Positions 18,574-26,965 of a stretch of DNA of 64,000 bases are shown here, in pieces (within the stretch, counting starts at the first letter, position 1; each line of letters starts with the position of its first letter). A program made the position numbers and the translations under genes. The notes beneath the pieces were generated by a model. The model made no database searches. It worked only from the letters and a program-made list of their open reading frames with translations, and was not told the origin of the DNA. The DNA comes from Chryseobacterium taichungense. Its GTDB lineage: Bacteria; Bacteroidota; Bacteroidia; Flavobacteriales; Weeksellaceae. The stretch lies in assembly GCF_900109935.1 (NCBI RefSeq), contig NZ_FOBV01000003.1, positions 62,001 to 126,000 of the forward strand. Direction: 5' to 3'.

Positions 18574-19332
18574 ATGAGAAGAAAAATAGTTGCAGGAAAC
18601 TGGAAAATGAACAAAAACGTAATTGACGCGCAACAGTTGATGGTTCAGTTACTAAGCTATAAAAATAACAATACAACCAACTGTGAAGTGTGGATCGCAC
18701 CGCCATCTTTGTATTTAATGATGGCTAAAGACATCTTTGAAAAAGACGAAATCGGGGTCTTTGCGCAGGATATGAGCGAGCATGAAAGCGGAGCTTATAC
18801 AGGCGAAATTTCTGCCGATATGCTGGAGTCTATCGATGCTGCAGGTTCCCTGATCGGACATTCTGAAAGAAGACAATACCATGGTGAAACAGATTCTCAC
18901 TGCAATAAAAAAGTAAAACTGGCTTTAGATAAAGGTTTAATTCCTGTTTACTGTAATGGTGAAACATTGGAGCAGAGAAAGGCAGGACAGCATTTTGAAG
19001 TGGTAAAAAACCAGACGGAGGTTGCCCTTTTCACGCTTTCTGCAGAAGAAATCAAAAAAGTAGTAATCGCTTACGAGCCGGTTTGGGCTATCGGAACAGG
19101 TGAAACGGCAACTCCTGAGCAGGCACAGGAAATCCATGCCCACATCAGAAGCATTATTGCTGCAAAGTACGGACGAGAAGTTGCAGATGAGGTTTCTATT
19201 CTTTACGGAGGTTCTGTAAAGCCTGATAATGCTAAAGAAATTTTCTCACAGCCCGATATCGACGGAGGATTAATCGGCGGAGCTGCTTTAAAACTGGAGG
19301 ATTTCTCTAAAATTATTGAGGCTTTTAATTAA
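18574..19332 (+). CDS. tpiA: Triose-phosphate isomerase
   Basis: This 252-residue enzyme interconverts dihydroxyacetone phosphate and glyceraldehyde 3-phosphate in glycolysis. It starts MRRKIVAGNWKMNK (substrate-binding Asn and Lys), has the catalytic His in LIGHSERRQYHGE, the catalytic Glu in AYEPVWAIGTG, and the phosphate-binding YGGSVKPDNA and GLIGGAALK. All catalytic residues are present and the length is normal. A small membrane protein follows after six bases with a GTG start. Confidence 0.98.
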   Translation: MRRKIVAGNWKMNKNVIDAQQLMVQLLSYKNNNTTNCEVWIAPPSLYLMMAKDIFEKDEIGVFAQDMSEHESGAYTGEISADMLESIDAAGSLIGHSERRQYHGETDSHCNKKVKLALDKGLIPVYCNGETLEQRKAGQHFEVVKNQTEVALFTLSAEEIKKVVIAYEPVWAIGTGETATPEQAQEIHAHIRSIIAAKYGREVADEVSILYGGSVKPDNAKEIFSQPDIDGGLIGGAALKLEDFSKIIEAFN

Positions 19333-19338
19333 AAGTAA

Positions 19339-19620
19339 GTGAAAAAGTTCGTTCTTTTATTTTTCGGAATTCTTCTATTTGATATTGTATATATTTTTGT
19401 GTATGACCAGCTTTTAATCAGCATACAACCGGAATTCCTACAATACCCTTTTGTCTTTATAAAGTACTTTGTGAGTGCTCCGGCGATATTCTATAACAGA
19501 CTTTTGCCGTTTTATGCTCCGATTCCAATGTATCTGTCGTTGCTGATATTTACAGGAAATGTTTTACTACAAACACTTTTGATCTATACTATTTTCTTTA
19601 GAAGGAAAAGAAAGGATTAG
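19339..19620 (+). CDS. Small membrane protein, GTG start
   Basis: This 93-residue protein begins with GTG at 19339, six bases after the tpiA stop, and is probably translated from the same message. It has three hydrophobic segments (about 3-20, 33-50 and 66-87) and ends in a positive tail RRKRKD. I recognise no family. The start is supported by tight spacing and by the hydrophobic N-terminus MKKFVLLFFGILLF. Confidence 0.68.
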   Translation: MKKFVLLFFGILLFDIVYIFVYDQLLISIQPEFLQYPFVFIKYFVSAPAIFYNRLLPFYAPIPMYLSLLIFTGNVLLQTLLIYTIFFRRKRKD

Positions 19621-19631
19621 AGAATATAAAA

Positions 19632-19670
19632 AAACAAACGGGGCGGCATCTTCGATGCCGCCCCGTTTTT
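19632..19670. terminator. Strong bidirectional terminator
   Basis: ACGGGGCGGCATC (19638-19650) pairs perfectly with GATGCCGCCCCGT (19654-19666) around a TTC loop. T residues follow on the plus strand and A-rich sequence precedes, so it can stop both convergent units. Confidence 0.92.
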
Positions 19671-19681
19671 ACAAAATCTAA

Positions 19682-20950
19682 TTACTGAATATCGACTATA
19701 TACATGGTTCCTTTATCCTGTTTTCCTGTTTTAGGAAGAATTTTTGTTTTCGGATTCCCATTTCCATCATCGGCAACCCCGAAATCATCATCATTGAAAA
19801 CGGCAAGCTTGTTATTTCCAAGGTAAACAATCCCTTCAAATTTATCGTGTTCATATCCTATTTTGGCGACAAGATCTACGGCTAATGTTTTGGTGACAGG
19901 CTGATAACCTGCCGTTGTAATTTCATCCCAGGTACATTCTTCAAGGGCCTTTCCGTTGATTTTCATTCCGTCCACAGCAGCCGCGTCAGTTCCTGATACA
20001 TCGGAAGCGTTGGCGATATTGATCCTGTAAACCTTCTTCGATCCTCCTGCAGAGCCGAAGTTTCCGTCTCTTTCAATAACCAGAAATTCGGTATTGCTGA
20101 TCGGAGTGATCTCACATACAGAGTCTGAAGCGCCGCCATCCTGTCTGTATAAAAATTGTTTAGTTTTACCTGTGGCAAGGTCAAAGGTTACGATTCTCGT
20201 GAGCGTTTTGTTGGTAGCCAGAGCTTTAGTCGGAACATACATCGTAGACTGCATCGTGCCTACCAGCATTTTTCCGTCGGGTGTCATGCACATTCCCTCC
20301 ATTCCACGATTGGGACGTCTTTTCGCAAAAACGGCTGGCAGCTTTCTTGTCCCTGTATTTACCCCGATCGGGCTGATTCTCTCCAACTCTACCCCTTCTG
20401 CACTGTAGTGAACGATATGAGGACCATATTCATCGGAAACCCAAAAAGTTCCATCCGCAGCAGCTACAATACTTTCACTATCGAGTCCATAGTTATCCGT
20501 TCCCAGTATACTTCCGTCCGCAGCATAAGCTGTTTCTCCTGTACTACCCATTCCTGCAGGATTCGGAAGGCCGGTGATAGGTTGGCCGGAAGGATTTTTA
20601 AGCTTGATATATTTAATCACTTCAATATTTCCGTCTGCATTGATTTTGAAATGCATAATCGTTGGAGTAAAGTTGGGAACCAAAATTTTGATCCCATTAG
20701 AATAAGCTACATTCGGGCCACGGTCGGTGATCACATAGAATTCACCTTTTCGCGTAGGATGTGCCGTTGCACCCGAACCAAAACCTCCGTTGATCACATT
20801 CACTCCATTCATCGATGCCAATGTGGTGAAAGGAAATTCCTGAGGCAGCTTTGAATAATTAATATCCTGATCATTACTATTTACATCCTCACTGTCGTTG
20901 CAGGCTGTAAGAACAGCGATGGCAAACAGGGGTAACAAGAATTTTTTCAT
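19682..20950 (-). CDS. Esterase-like/phytase-like lipoprotein
   Basis: This 422-residue protein has a lipoprotein signal MKKFLLPLFAIAVLTAC with lipobox Cys 17. The mature part is a beta-propeller-like domain of the phytase-like/esterase-like family (PF13449), with TDRGPNVAY, DSESIVAAADGTFWVSDEYG, NRGMEGMCMTPDG and NNKLAVFNDDDFGV as the acidic metal-binding repeats. It is anchored in the envelope. Phosphatase or phytase activity is possible from the family but not proven by sequence. The long antisense frame across it is not a gene. Confidence 0.85.
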   Translation of the reverse strand: MKKFLLPLFAIAVLTACNDSEDVNSNDQDINYSKLPQEFPFTTLASMNGVNVINGGFGSGATAHPTRKGEFYVITDRGPNVAYSNGIKILVPNFTPTIMHFKINADGNIEVIKYIKLKNPSGQPITGLPNPAGMGSTGETAYAADGSILGTDNYGLDSESIVAAADGTFWVSDEYGPHIVHYSAEGVELERISPIGVNTGTRKLPAVFAKRRPNRGMEGMCMTPDGKMLVGTMQSTMYVPTKALATNKTLTRIVTFDLATGKTKQFLYRQDGGASDSVCEITPISNTEFLVIERDGNFGSAGGSKKVYRINIANASDVSGTDAAAVDGMKINGKALEECTWDEITTAGYQPVTKTLAVDLVAKIGYEHDKFEGIVYLGNNKLAVFNDDDFGVADDGNGNPKTKILPKTGKQDKGTMYIVDIQ

Positions 20951-21032
20951 GCGTACTTTTTATTGGATGCGAAATTAGCTGTTCATTGTAAACTGATCTT
21001 AAATGAAATGATAATTGTATTTTAAATATAAT

Positions 21033-21056
21033 AGGCCCGGACAATGATCCGGGCCT
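21033..21056 (-). terminator. Terminator hairpin after the PfpI-family gene
   Basis: On the minus strand AGGCCCGGA and TCCGGGCCT pair around a six-base loop, 24 bases after the stop of the amidotransferase gene. The T-tract after it is weak (ATTATATTT). Confidence 0.65.
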
Positions 21057-21079
21057 TAATAAGCTTAATGAGATTTGAC

Positions 21080-21628
21080 TTATATAGTCTGTTCTTCATG
21101 TTTACCTTCTTTGATTTCCTCCACCATTTTAGCGTTGAATGCAGGAAGATCTTTCGGCGTGCGGCTTGTAACAAGTCCGTTATCCACGACTACTTCGCTG
21201 TCTTCCCACTGGGCTCCAGCATTTTTAAGATCTTTACTGATGGAATTAACCGAAGTCATATTTCTACCTTCTACGACCTCAGCATTGATCAGGATCTGCG
21301 GACCATGACAAATGGCTGCTACTGGTTTCTGCTGCTCAAAGAAATCTCTTACGAAAGACAAAGCACTTTCATTTGTTCTCAACTGATCCGGGTTGATCAC
21401 ACCTCCTGGCAAAACCAGTGCATCATAATCAGAAGCATTGGCTTCGTCTAATGTTTTATCAACCGGATATTCCTGTCCCCAATCTTTTTCTGCCCAAGCT
21501 TTTATGGATCCTGATTCCGGGCTGATGATGTGTGCCGTCCAGCCCTGCTGCTCCAAATGTTCTTTTGGAGATTTCAATTCGCTTTCTTCAAAACCGTGTG
21601 TTGCTAAAATTGCAATTTTCTTTGACAT
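21080..21628 (-). CDS. Type 1 glutamine amidotransferase-like protein, PfpI/DJ-1 family
   Basis: This 182-residue protein has a flavodoxin-like fold opening MSKKIAILATHGFEESEL, with the family Glu in FEESE, the strand DYDALVLPGGV and the nucleophile elbow AAICHGPQIL (Cys). These are the marks of the PfpI/YhbO/DJ-1 family, which includes stress proteins with protein or nucleotide deglycase/chaperone activities proposed for E. coli YhbO and YajL. The exact activity is open. It is a single-gene unit between its terminator and a repeat-rich gap upstream. Confidence 0.9.
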   Translation of the reverse strand: MSKKIAILATHGFEESELKSPKEHLEQQGWTAHIISPESGSIKAWAEKDWGQEYPVDKTLDEANASDYDALVLPGGVINPDQLRTNESALSFVRDFFEQQKPVAAICHGPQILINAEVVEGRNMTSVNSISKDLKNAGAQWEDSEVVVDNGLVTSRTPKDLPAFNAKMVEEIKEGKHEEQTI

Positions 21629-21744
21629 AATTTTTATGATTTAAGTGTTATGTCCTATTAAGTGTAAAAATGATGCCGTTATAGATGCTTCAAGTGATAA
21701 AAATTGTTAAAATATACCGCTCTAAGCTGAAGGCGCTAACGAAG

Positions 21745-21809
21745 CTAAGGTGATGCCACTTAGGCAGCTAAGTGGGTAACGCTTAGGAGGCTAAGTGGCA
21801 TCACCTTAG
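21745..21809. repeat. 19-bp perfect inverted repeat built of CTAAG motifs
   Basis: CTAAGGTGATGCCACTTAG (21745-21763) and CTAAGTGGCATCACCTTAG (21791-21809) are exact reverse complements separated by 27 bases. The spacer has its own CTAAG...CTTAG pair. More CTAAG/GCTAAC fragments lie just before (21722-21743). It is in the promoter-side gap of the PfpI-family gene. Confidence 0.85.
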
Positions 21810-22046
21810 GTAGCATGTTAAAAAATAGTAAAATTATAATAGGGTAATAGGCATTAGAATATAAATAGCATCGGACTTTAGCCCTACACTTCAAATAAGA
21901 ATCGGCATATAGTCTTTAGCCGAAACTTACAGGAGATTTTAATTTAAGCCTGGGGTTATTGATTCACTAAACGAGCTAAAGCTCATTTCTTATTAATATT
22001 ACAAAACTTTGTCTACCTGGACTTAGATTTGTAATAAGGACGACCA

Positions 22047-22170
22047 CCCTAGCCCGGATTGCAGCGATCGTTTGAGCTCATTTTATTTATTTCGGCGCGG
22101 CAGCTTCGCTGCCGCGCCGAAATAAATAAAATAGCGAGTGCGGAAAGCCGGAAATTGCTCCTTAAAAAAA
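22047..22170. repeat. Hairpin-cored intergenic element (flavobacterial type)
   Basis: The element runs from CCCTAGCCCGGATTGCAGC to GCGGAAAGCCGGAAATTGCTCC. Its core is a perfect 25-bp stem (22080-22104 with 22108-22132) with a TTC loop, GC-rich at the tip and AT-rich at the base. I remember similar boundaries in other flavobacterial intergenic regions, but no search was made. The rest of the 763-base gap (21629-22391) holds the CTAAG inverted repeat, TTTAGCC-type fragments and an 88-bp duplication. Confidence 0.7.
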
Positions 22171-22327
22171 TATATAAAATACAATTCGACGAAGTCAAAA
22201 AGCTTCAAATACAAATAAATACTGCTTTTCGATGTAATCAAATTGCTCCTTAAAAAATATATAAAATACAATTCGACGAAGTCAAAAAGCTTCAAATACA
22301 AATAAATATTGCTTTTTGATGTAATCA
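22153..22327. repeat. Tandem duplication of an 88-bp unit
   Basis: Copy 1 is 22153-22240 and copy 2 is 22241-22327; both begin AATTGCTCCTTAAAAA and end GATGTAATCA. They differ at a few bases, including an A-tract length change and C/T changes in the ACTGCTTTTC versus ATTGCTTTTT segment. The first copy starts inside the right end of the hairpin element. No gene is encoded. Confidence 0.9.
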
Positions 22328-22339
22328 AATTATTCCTGA

Positions 22340-22372
22340 TAAAATAAAACCGCACCAAAACTGATGCGGTTT
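22340..22372 (-). terminator. Terminator of clpP
   Basis: On the minus strand AAACCGCA pairs with TGCGGTTT around a ten-base loop, followed by TATTTTAT. It lies about 20 bases after the clpP stop. Confidence 0.75.
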
Positions 22373-22391
22373 AATTCTCTAAGAAAATAAT

Positions 22392-23078
22392 TTATTTCTT
22401 GTCTTTTGATCTCTGTAAAACTTCGTCTACCATTCCGAAACCTTTGGCTTCTTCGGAGGTCATCCAGTAATCTCTGTCTGATGCTTTTTCTACCCACTCG
22501 TACGTTTGTCCTGAATGTTCGGAGATGATTTCGTACAATTCTTTTTTAAGCTTTAACATCTCTCTCAGGTTGATCTCCATATCGGAAGCTACCCCTTGCG
22601 CCCCTCCTGACGGCTGGTGAATCATCACTCTTGAATGTTTCAACGCAGAACGTTTTCCTTTTTCACCGGCAACAAGCAAAACAGCACCCATTGATGCGGC
22701 AATACCTGTACAGATAGTCGCTACATCCGGCTTAATGATTTGCATTGTATCATAAATCCCTAATCCTGCGTACACGCTTCCACCAGGTGAATTGATATAG
22801 ATCTGAATATCTTTTGAAGGGTCTGCGCTTTCTAAGAACAGAAGCTGAGCCGTTACAATATTGGCCACCTGATCATCGATGCCTGTTCCTAAAAAAATGA
22901 TTCTGTCCATCATCAGACGGGAGAATACGTCCATCTGTGCAACGTTCAATCTTCTTTCTTCCATGATGTATGGTGTAAGATTCGTAGGACCATACATTCC
23001 CATATACTGATCGGTAGCCAGACCGCTGTTTCCTAAATGCTTTACAGAGAAATCTCTGAATTCTTTTTTAATGTCCAT
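22392..23078 (-). CDS. clpP: ATP-dependent Clp protease proteolytic subunit
   Basis: This 228-residue serine peptidase forms the ClpP barrel that degrades proteins delivered by ClpX/ClpA-type ATPases. The nucleophile is Ser 129 in TGIAASMGAVLL and the catalytic His is 154 in VMIHQPSGGAQG; the third residue is likely the Asp of ASDRDYWMTSEEA. The substrate groove motif YINSPGGSV is at about 94-102. A 25-30 residue N-terminal stretch before the core may be a propeptide. dnaG is upstream on the same strand. Confidence 0.97.
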   Translation of the reverse strand: MDIKKEFRDFSVKHLGNSGLATDQYMGMYGPTNLTPYIMEERRLNVAQMDVFSRLMMDRIIFLGTGIDDQVANIVTAQLLFLESADPSKDIQIYINSPGGSVYAGLGIYDTMQIIKPDVATICTGIAASMGAVLLVAGEKGKRSALKHSRVMIHQPSGGAQGVASDMEINLREMLKLKKELYEIISEHSGQTYEWVEKASDRDYWMTSEEAKGFGMVDEVLQRSKDKK

Positions 23079-23190
23079 ATTTCTATTATGTATTATTAAA
23101 TTTTACGAAGTTTAAATTACAACTTTTATTCCTAAAATATTATAGGACTTTTTGTCACAGACTTTCTTTAAAACAGAAAATAATCAAACA

Positions 23191-25170
23191 TTATCTGTCA
23201 GAATAAATCCCCGTAATTGCTGAATAGTTCAGAATTTTGGATAATTCTACCGATACCAGGGTAAGCATCTGGATCTTTTTGATTAATTCAAAATATTTGG
23301 CTTCATCAGAATCTGCATAGTCTGCAAGCTCTTTTTTAGTTTGGAGGATCAGGTAATTGACGTATCGGAATTTATGGATCAGGATATCTCCTGCCACCTG
23401 CTCAGGGATTTTGTCACCGTAATTTGGGGAAAAGATATTCCGGGTGGACCAGTCATTCAGTTCGCTGTAAATATTCATAGAATTAACGGCCGCTTTGCTG
23501 AGCTCTTCATCCATCAATCCGAAAAAGAAATTTCCTTTTCTCAGCTCTTCTTTTTCGACACCTTCTTTGATGTAGTCTACAATTCTTTTGTTGAGCTCGA
23601 CCTGAAATTCGTAACCATCTTCTTCAAAATGATGAAGAATTTCCTCAATGACGGTAATTTCATATTTTTGTTCGTCAGGTGTTGTTCGCTGCAAGACCAC
23701 ATCGCCATAATTCAGCATATGATTGATGAGATCATTCTCCAGTTTTGTGACGTTAAAGATGATAGGATCAACATAATCTTTCGGCTCATCAACGATCTGA
23801 AGTTTTGTAGGTTGTTGTGCTTCCGCTTTGGGCTGGGTCTTTTGGGTCTGATTCTGGGTAATTTGCTTCTGAACGTCCAGCTCATTGAAAAGACTCTGTT
23901 CTGATAATCCGAACTTATTCGAAACTTCTTTAAGGTAGACTTCCCTTTTTAAAGCATTCTGAACGAAAGATACCGATTTAACGATATCCCGGATCGCCTC
24001 AGCCTTTTTGATAGGATCATTTTCGACCTCTTTCAGGAGAATTTCTGCCTTAAAGTCGATGAAATCCATAGCCTGGTTTTCAATGAACTTTTCGACATAC
24101 TCCTGCGGATGTTTTCTGGCAAATGAATCGGGATCATCACCATCGGGGAATAGTAAAACCCGGATATTCATTCCTTCCGTCAGCAACATATCAATACTTC
24201 TGAAGCTCGCTTTTATCCCTGCATTATCACCGTCAAAAAGAATGGTGACATTTTCCGTAAGCCTTTTGATCAGCTTGATCTGCTCCGTAGTAAGCGATGT
24301 TCCAGAACTTGCGACAACATTTTCGATGCCCGACATATGGAGGGAGATCACATCCATATATCCTTCCACCAAAAGACAGACATTTTTTCTTGAAATTGCC
24401 TGCTTACTTTGGTTCAATCCATACAGAACGTTGGATTTGTGATAAATCTCTGTTTCCGGAGAATTGAGATATTTTGCCGTTTTGACATTATTCTTTAGAA
24501 TCCTTGCTCCGAAACCTAATACTCTTCCTGAAAAACTGTGAATCGGGAAAATTACCCTTTCCCGAAAACGGTCGACCCCGGAAGGTGTATTTTCCGGAAA
24601 GATGGAAAGGCCGGATCTTTCAAGAATTTCTTTATTGTAGCCTTTCTCCAGCGCATAAGCCGTAAACGCATTTTTCTGTTCAGGAGAATATCCCAGCTGG
24701 AATTTTTTGATGATATCATCCTTCAGCTCTCTTTCTTTGAAATAGGAAAGGCCGATGGATCTGCCTTCATCCGAATCCCAGAGAATTTCCTGGAAATAAT
24801 TGTTGGCCACTTCATGGATCTTGTACAACAAATCCCTTTCGGTGTGTGCCTGTTTGGCCTCTTCAGAAAACTCCCGCTGATCTTCCTCAATCTCAATTCC
24901 GTATTTTTTTGCGGCATGGCGAAGCGCTTCGGGATAAGTGAAGTTTTCAATTTCCATCAAAAAGGAAATCGCAGTTCCTCCCTTTCCTGTCGAGAAATCT
25001 TTCCAGATCTGCTTACTGGCAGAAACCACAAAGCTCGGTGTTTTCTCATCATGAAACGGACTGAGCCCTTTGTAGTTAGACCCTGCCCTTTTCAGCTGCA
25101 CATATTCTCCCACAATCTCTTCTACACGGATCGTTGAGAATATTTTATCGATGGTCTGCTTGGAAATCAT
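23191..25170 (-). CDS. dnaG: DNA primase, zinc ribbon without its cysteines
   Basis: This 659-residue protein lays RNA primers at replication forks. The N-terminal region (residues 1-100) matches the CHC2 domain, with NYKGLSPFHDEKTPSF, but the CPFH cysteine is Ser and the CxxC that should follow is replaced in WKDFSTGKGG. So one His ligand remains and three Cys are lost. The TOPRIM domain is intact: LLVEGYMDVISLH and LFDGDNAGIKA with DGDDPDSF. The C-terminal helicase-interaction part is present. A very similar opening is, as far as I recall, usual in flavobacteria, so this is probably lineage-wide rather than a defect. Confidence 0.95.
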   Translation of the reverse strand: MISKQTIDKIFSTIRVEEIVGEYVQLKRAGSNYKGLSPFHDEKTPSFVVSASKQIWKDFSTGKGGTAISFLMEIENFTYPEALRHAAKKYGIEIEEDQREFSEEAKQAHTERDLLYKIHEVANNYFQEILWDSDEGRSIGLSYFKERELKDDIIKKFQLGYSPEQKNAFTAYALEKGYNKEILERSGLSIFPENTPSGVDRFRERVIFPIHSFSGRVLGFGARILKNNVKTAKYLNSPETEIYHKSNVLYGLNQSKQAISRKNVCLLVEGYMDVISLHMSGIENVVASSGTSLTTEQIKLIKRLTENVTILFDGDNAGIKASFRSIDMLLTEGMNIRVLLFPDGDDPDSFARKHPQEYVEKFIENQAMDFIDFKAEILLKEVENDPIKKAEAIRDIVKSVSFVQNALKREVYLKEVSNKFGLSEQSLFNELDVQKQITQNQTQKTQPKAEAQQPTKLQIVDEPKDYVDPIIFNVTKLENDLINHMLNYGDVVLQRTTPDEQKYEITVIEEILHHFEEDGYEFQVELNKRIVDYIKEGVEKEELRKGNFFFGLMDEELSKAAVNSMNIYSELNDWSTRNIFSPNYGDKIPEQVAGDILIHKFRYVNYLILQTKKELADYADSDEAKYFELIKKIQMLTLVSVELSKILNYSAITGIYSDR

Positions 25171-25294
25171 GATGTAAAAATAGGTATTTTAAGAATAAAT
25201 CCTGCATCTGGAATGACAAGTATTATCAAGAATATTGCTAAAATTGTGATTACTAAATCACTTACATTATCTATTTTTGCATTAAAATCAAGGC

Positions 25295-25702
25295 ATGCAG
25301 TTTACCATAAAAAGTATCGACGACTGGCAGGGTATTGTTGACAGAATAGTTCCCGAATTGAAACATAACATCCTCCTTTTAAAAGGAAATCTGGGAGCAG
25401 GTAAAACAACTTTTACCCAGTTTCTTATGAAAAAGCTTAATAGCACGGATGAGGTGAATTCTCCCACGTATTCTATTGTAAATGAATACAGCACACCACA
25501 GGGAAAGGTTTTTCATTTTGATCTGTATCGTTTAAAAAATATCGATGAAGTATATGACATCGGTATCGAAGAATATCTTGATAACGCTTTTTTATGTATT
25601 ATTGAGTGGCCTGAGGTGTATGAAGAAGAGCTTCATGGGCTTAAATTTCACGAAATGAGCATTATCAATACCGGTGAGCATAGAGAAATCTCATTCGACT
25701 AA
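25295..25702 (+). CDS. tsaE: tRNA threonylcarbamoyladenosine biosynthesis ATPase
   Basis: This 135-residue ATPase works with TsaB and TsaD in making t6A37 of ANN-decoding tRNAs. The Walker A motif is GNLGAGKTTFTQF, followed by VNSPTYSIVNEY, FHFDLYRLKN and IIEWPE, all hallmarks of TsaE (YjeE). Length is normal. It is upstream of ald with a 69-base gap that contains its own promoter-like box. Confidence 0.95.
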   Translation: MQFTIKSIDDWQGIVDRIVPELKHNILLLKGNLGAGKTTFTQFLMKKLNSTDEVNSPTYSIVNEYSTPQGKVFHFDLYRLKNIDEVYDIGIEEYLDNAFLCIIEWPEVYEEELHGLKFHEMSIINTGEHREISFD

Positions 25703-25710
25703 ATATTATG

Positions 25711-25718
25711 TATCTTTG
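25711..25718 (+). promoter_or_regulatory. Candidate -7 box for ald
   Basis: TATCTTTG matches TAnnTTTG and lies 53 bases before the ald ATG, just after the tsaE stop, so ald may have its own promoter. Confidence 0.45.
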
Positions 25719-25771
25719 TTTCTGAAATTTGAATGTAAATAACAGTCTGTAAGAATTTAATTATTTAAAGG

Positions 25772-26965
25772 ATGAGTACTACAAATATTTTTACTCCTTT
25801 TACCGAAGAGGAACTGATGCCAAAAGAAGAAAAGCTTGAGGTTATCAAAAAAGGAAAACAGTTCAGCATAGGAATTCCGAAAGAAACCTCTCTGAACGAA
25901 AGAAGAGCTTGTATCACGCCGGATGCTGTACAGGTTCTGGTAGAAAGTGGTCATGAAATCATTATAGAGGCCGGGGCAGGTCTTGGTTCTTTTTTTACAG
26001 ACCTTCAGTACTCTGAGTCGGGAGCAAAGATTACCAACGATCCGAAAGAAGCATTTTCGCAGGACCTCATTCTGAAGGTTAATCCGCCAACAGAAGAGGA
26101 AATCGAATATATGCGTCCCAATACATATCTTGTATCTGCTCTACAGATCAATCTCCGGGATAAAAATTATTTCCTCAAACTGGCAGAAAAAAAAGTAAAT
26201 GCCATCGCTTTTGAATTTATTGTTGATGAATATAAACAATTAGCTTTAGTAAGGCTTGTGGGCGAAATTGCCGGAACAGTTTCCATTCTTTATGCCTCGG
26301 AATTATTAGCTTTATCCAACGGCCTTATGCTGGGAGGAATCACAGGAGTAAGACCCGCAGAAGTTGTAATTCTCGGAGCCGGAATCGTAGGAGAATTCGC
26401 CACTAAAGCAGCTATTGGCCTTGGAGCGAGTGTAAGGGTTTTCGATAATTCACTCTCCAAACTGAGGAGACTTCATACGCTGGTAGACAGCAGGGTTCCA
26501 ACTTCCATTATTGATCCTAAAGAGCTTAGGAAAGCATTACGAAGAGCCGATGTCGTAATCGGAGCATTACCAAGACTCAATATGACCCCGATCGTGACCG
26601 AAGATATGGTCATGAAAATGAAGAAAGGCAGTGTTATCATCGATATTACCATTGACAACGGAAAGGTAATTGAAACGTCTGAGCTTACCACGATGGAAGA
26701 TCCTTACATCATCAAGCACGGCGTGATCCATTGTGGACTTCCGAATTTAACTTCAAGAATGCCAAGAACGACAACCAAAGCCATCTCAAACTTCTTTCTT
26801 TCTTATATTTTACATTACGATGAGGAAGGCGGCTTTGAAAATATGCTGGTTCGCAAAAACGAAATGAAACAGAGTCTTTATATGTACAAAGGACGACACA
26901 CTAAGAAAATCATCTGCGACCGTTTCGGGCTTACTTACCATGATATCAATCTTTTAATCTTCTAA
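25772..26965 (+). CDS. ald: Alanine dehydrogenase / transhydrogenase alpha-like
   Basis: This 397-residue enzyme belongs to the alanine dehydrogenase/NAD(P) transhydrogenase alpha family. It has GIPKETSLNERRACITPDAV near the start, the catalytic region PNTYLVSALQINL, and a Rossmann motif VVILGAGIVGEFATKAAIGLGASV with Asp after it. The C-terminal IDNGKVIETSELT and HCGLPNLTSRMPRTTTKA are as in the flavobacterial alanine dehydrogenases. It would convert L-alanine to pyruvate and ammonia with NAD. The N-terminal ~25 residues are an extension. The next gene overlaps its stop by one base. Confidence 0.88.
   Translation: MSTTNIFTPFTEEELMPKEEKLEVIKKGKQFSIGIPKETSLNERRACITPDAVQVLVESGHEIIIEAGAGLGSFFTDLQYSESGAKITNDPKEAFSQDLILKVNPPTEEEIEYMRPNTYLVSALQINLRDKNYFLKLAEKKVNAIAFEFIVDEYKQLALVRLVGEIAGTVSILYASELLALSNGLMLGGITGVRPAEVVILGAGIVGEFATKAAIGLGASVRVFDNSLSKLRRLHTLVDSRVPTSIIDPKELRKALRRADVVIGALPRLNMTPIVTEDMVMKMKKGSVIIDITIDNGKVIETSELTTMEDPYIIKHGVIHCGLPNLTSRMPRTTTKAISNFFLSYILHYDEEGGFENMLVRKNEMKQSLYMYKGRHTKKIICDRFGLTYHDINLLIF

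Noticed and set aside
20156..20854. 232-codon plus-strand frame antisense to the phytase-like gene
   Set aside because: The minus-strand gene has a signal peptide and family motifs; the antisense product is Ser/Arg/His-rich with no recognisable feature.
22083..22358. Minus-strand 91-codon frame across the hairpin and 88-bp duplication
   Set aside because: It encodes repeated low-complexity Tyr/Leu/Phe sequence and runs through a perfect hairpin; it is a by-product of the duplication.
24538..25137. 199-codon frame antisense to dnaG, and 187 codons at 23341-23904
   Set aside because: dnaG is certain on the minus strand; both are shadows.
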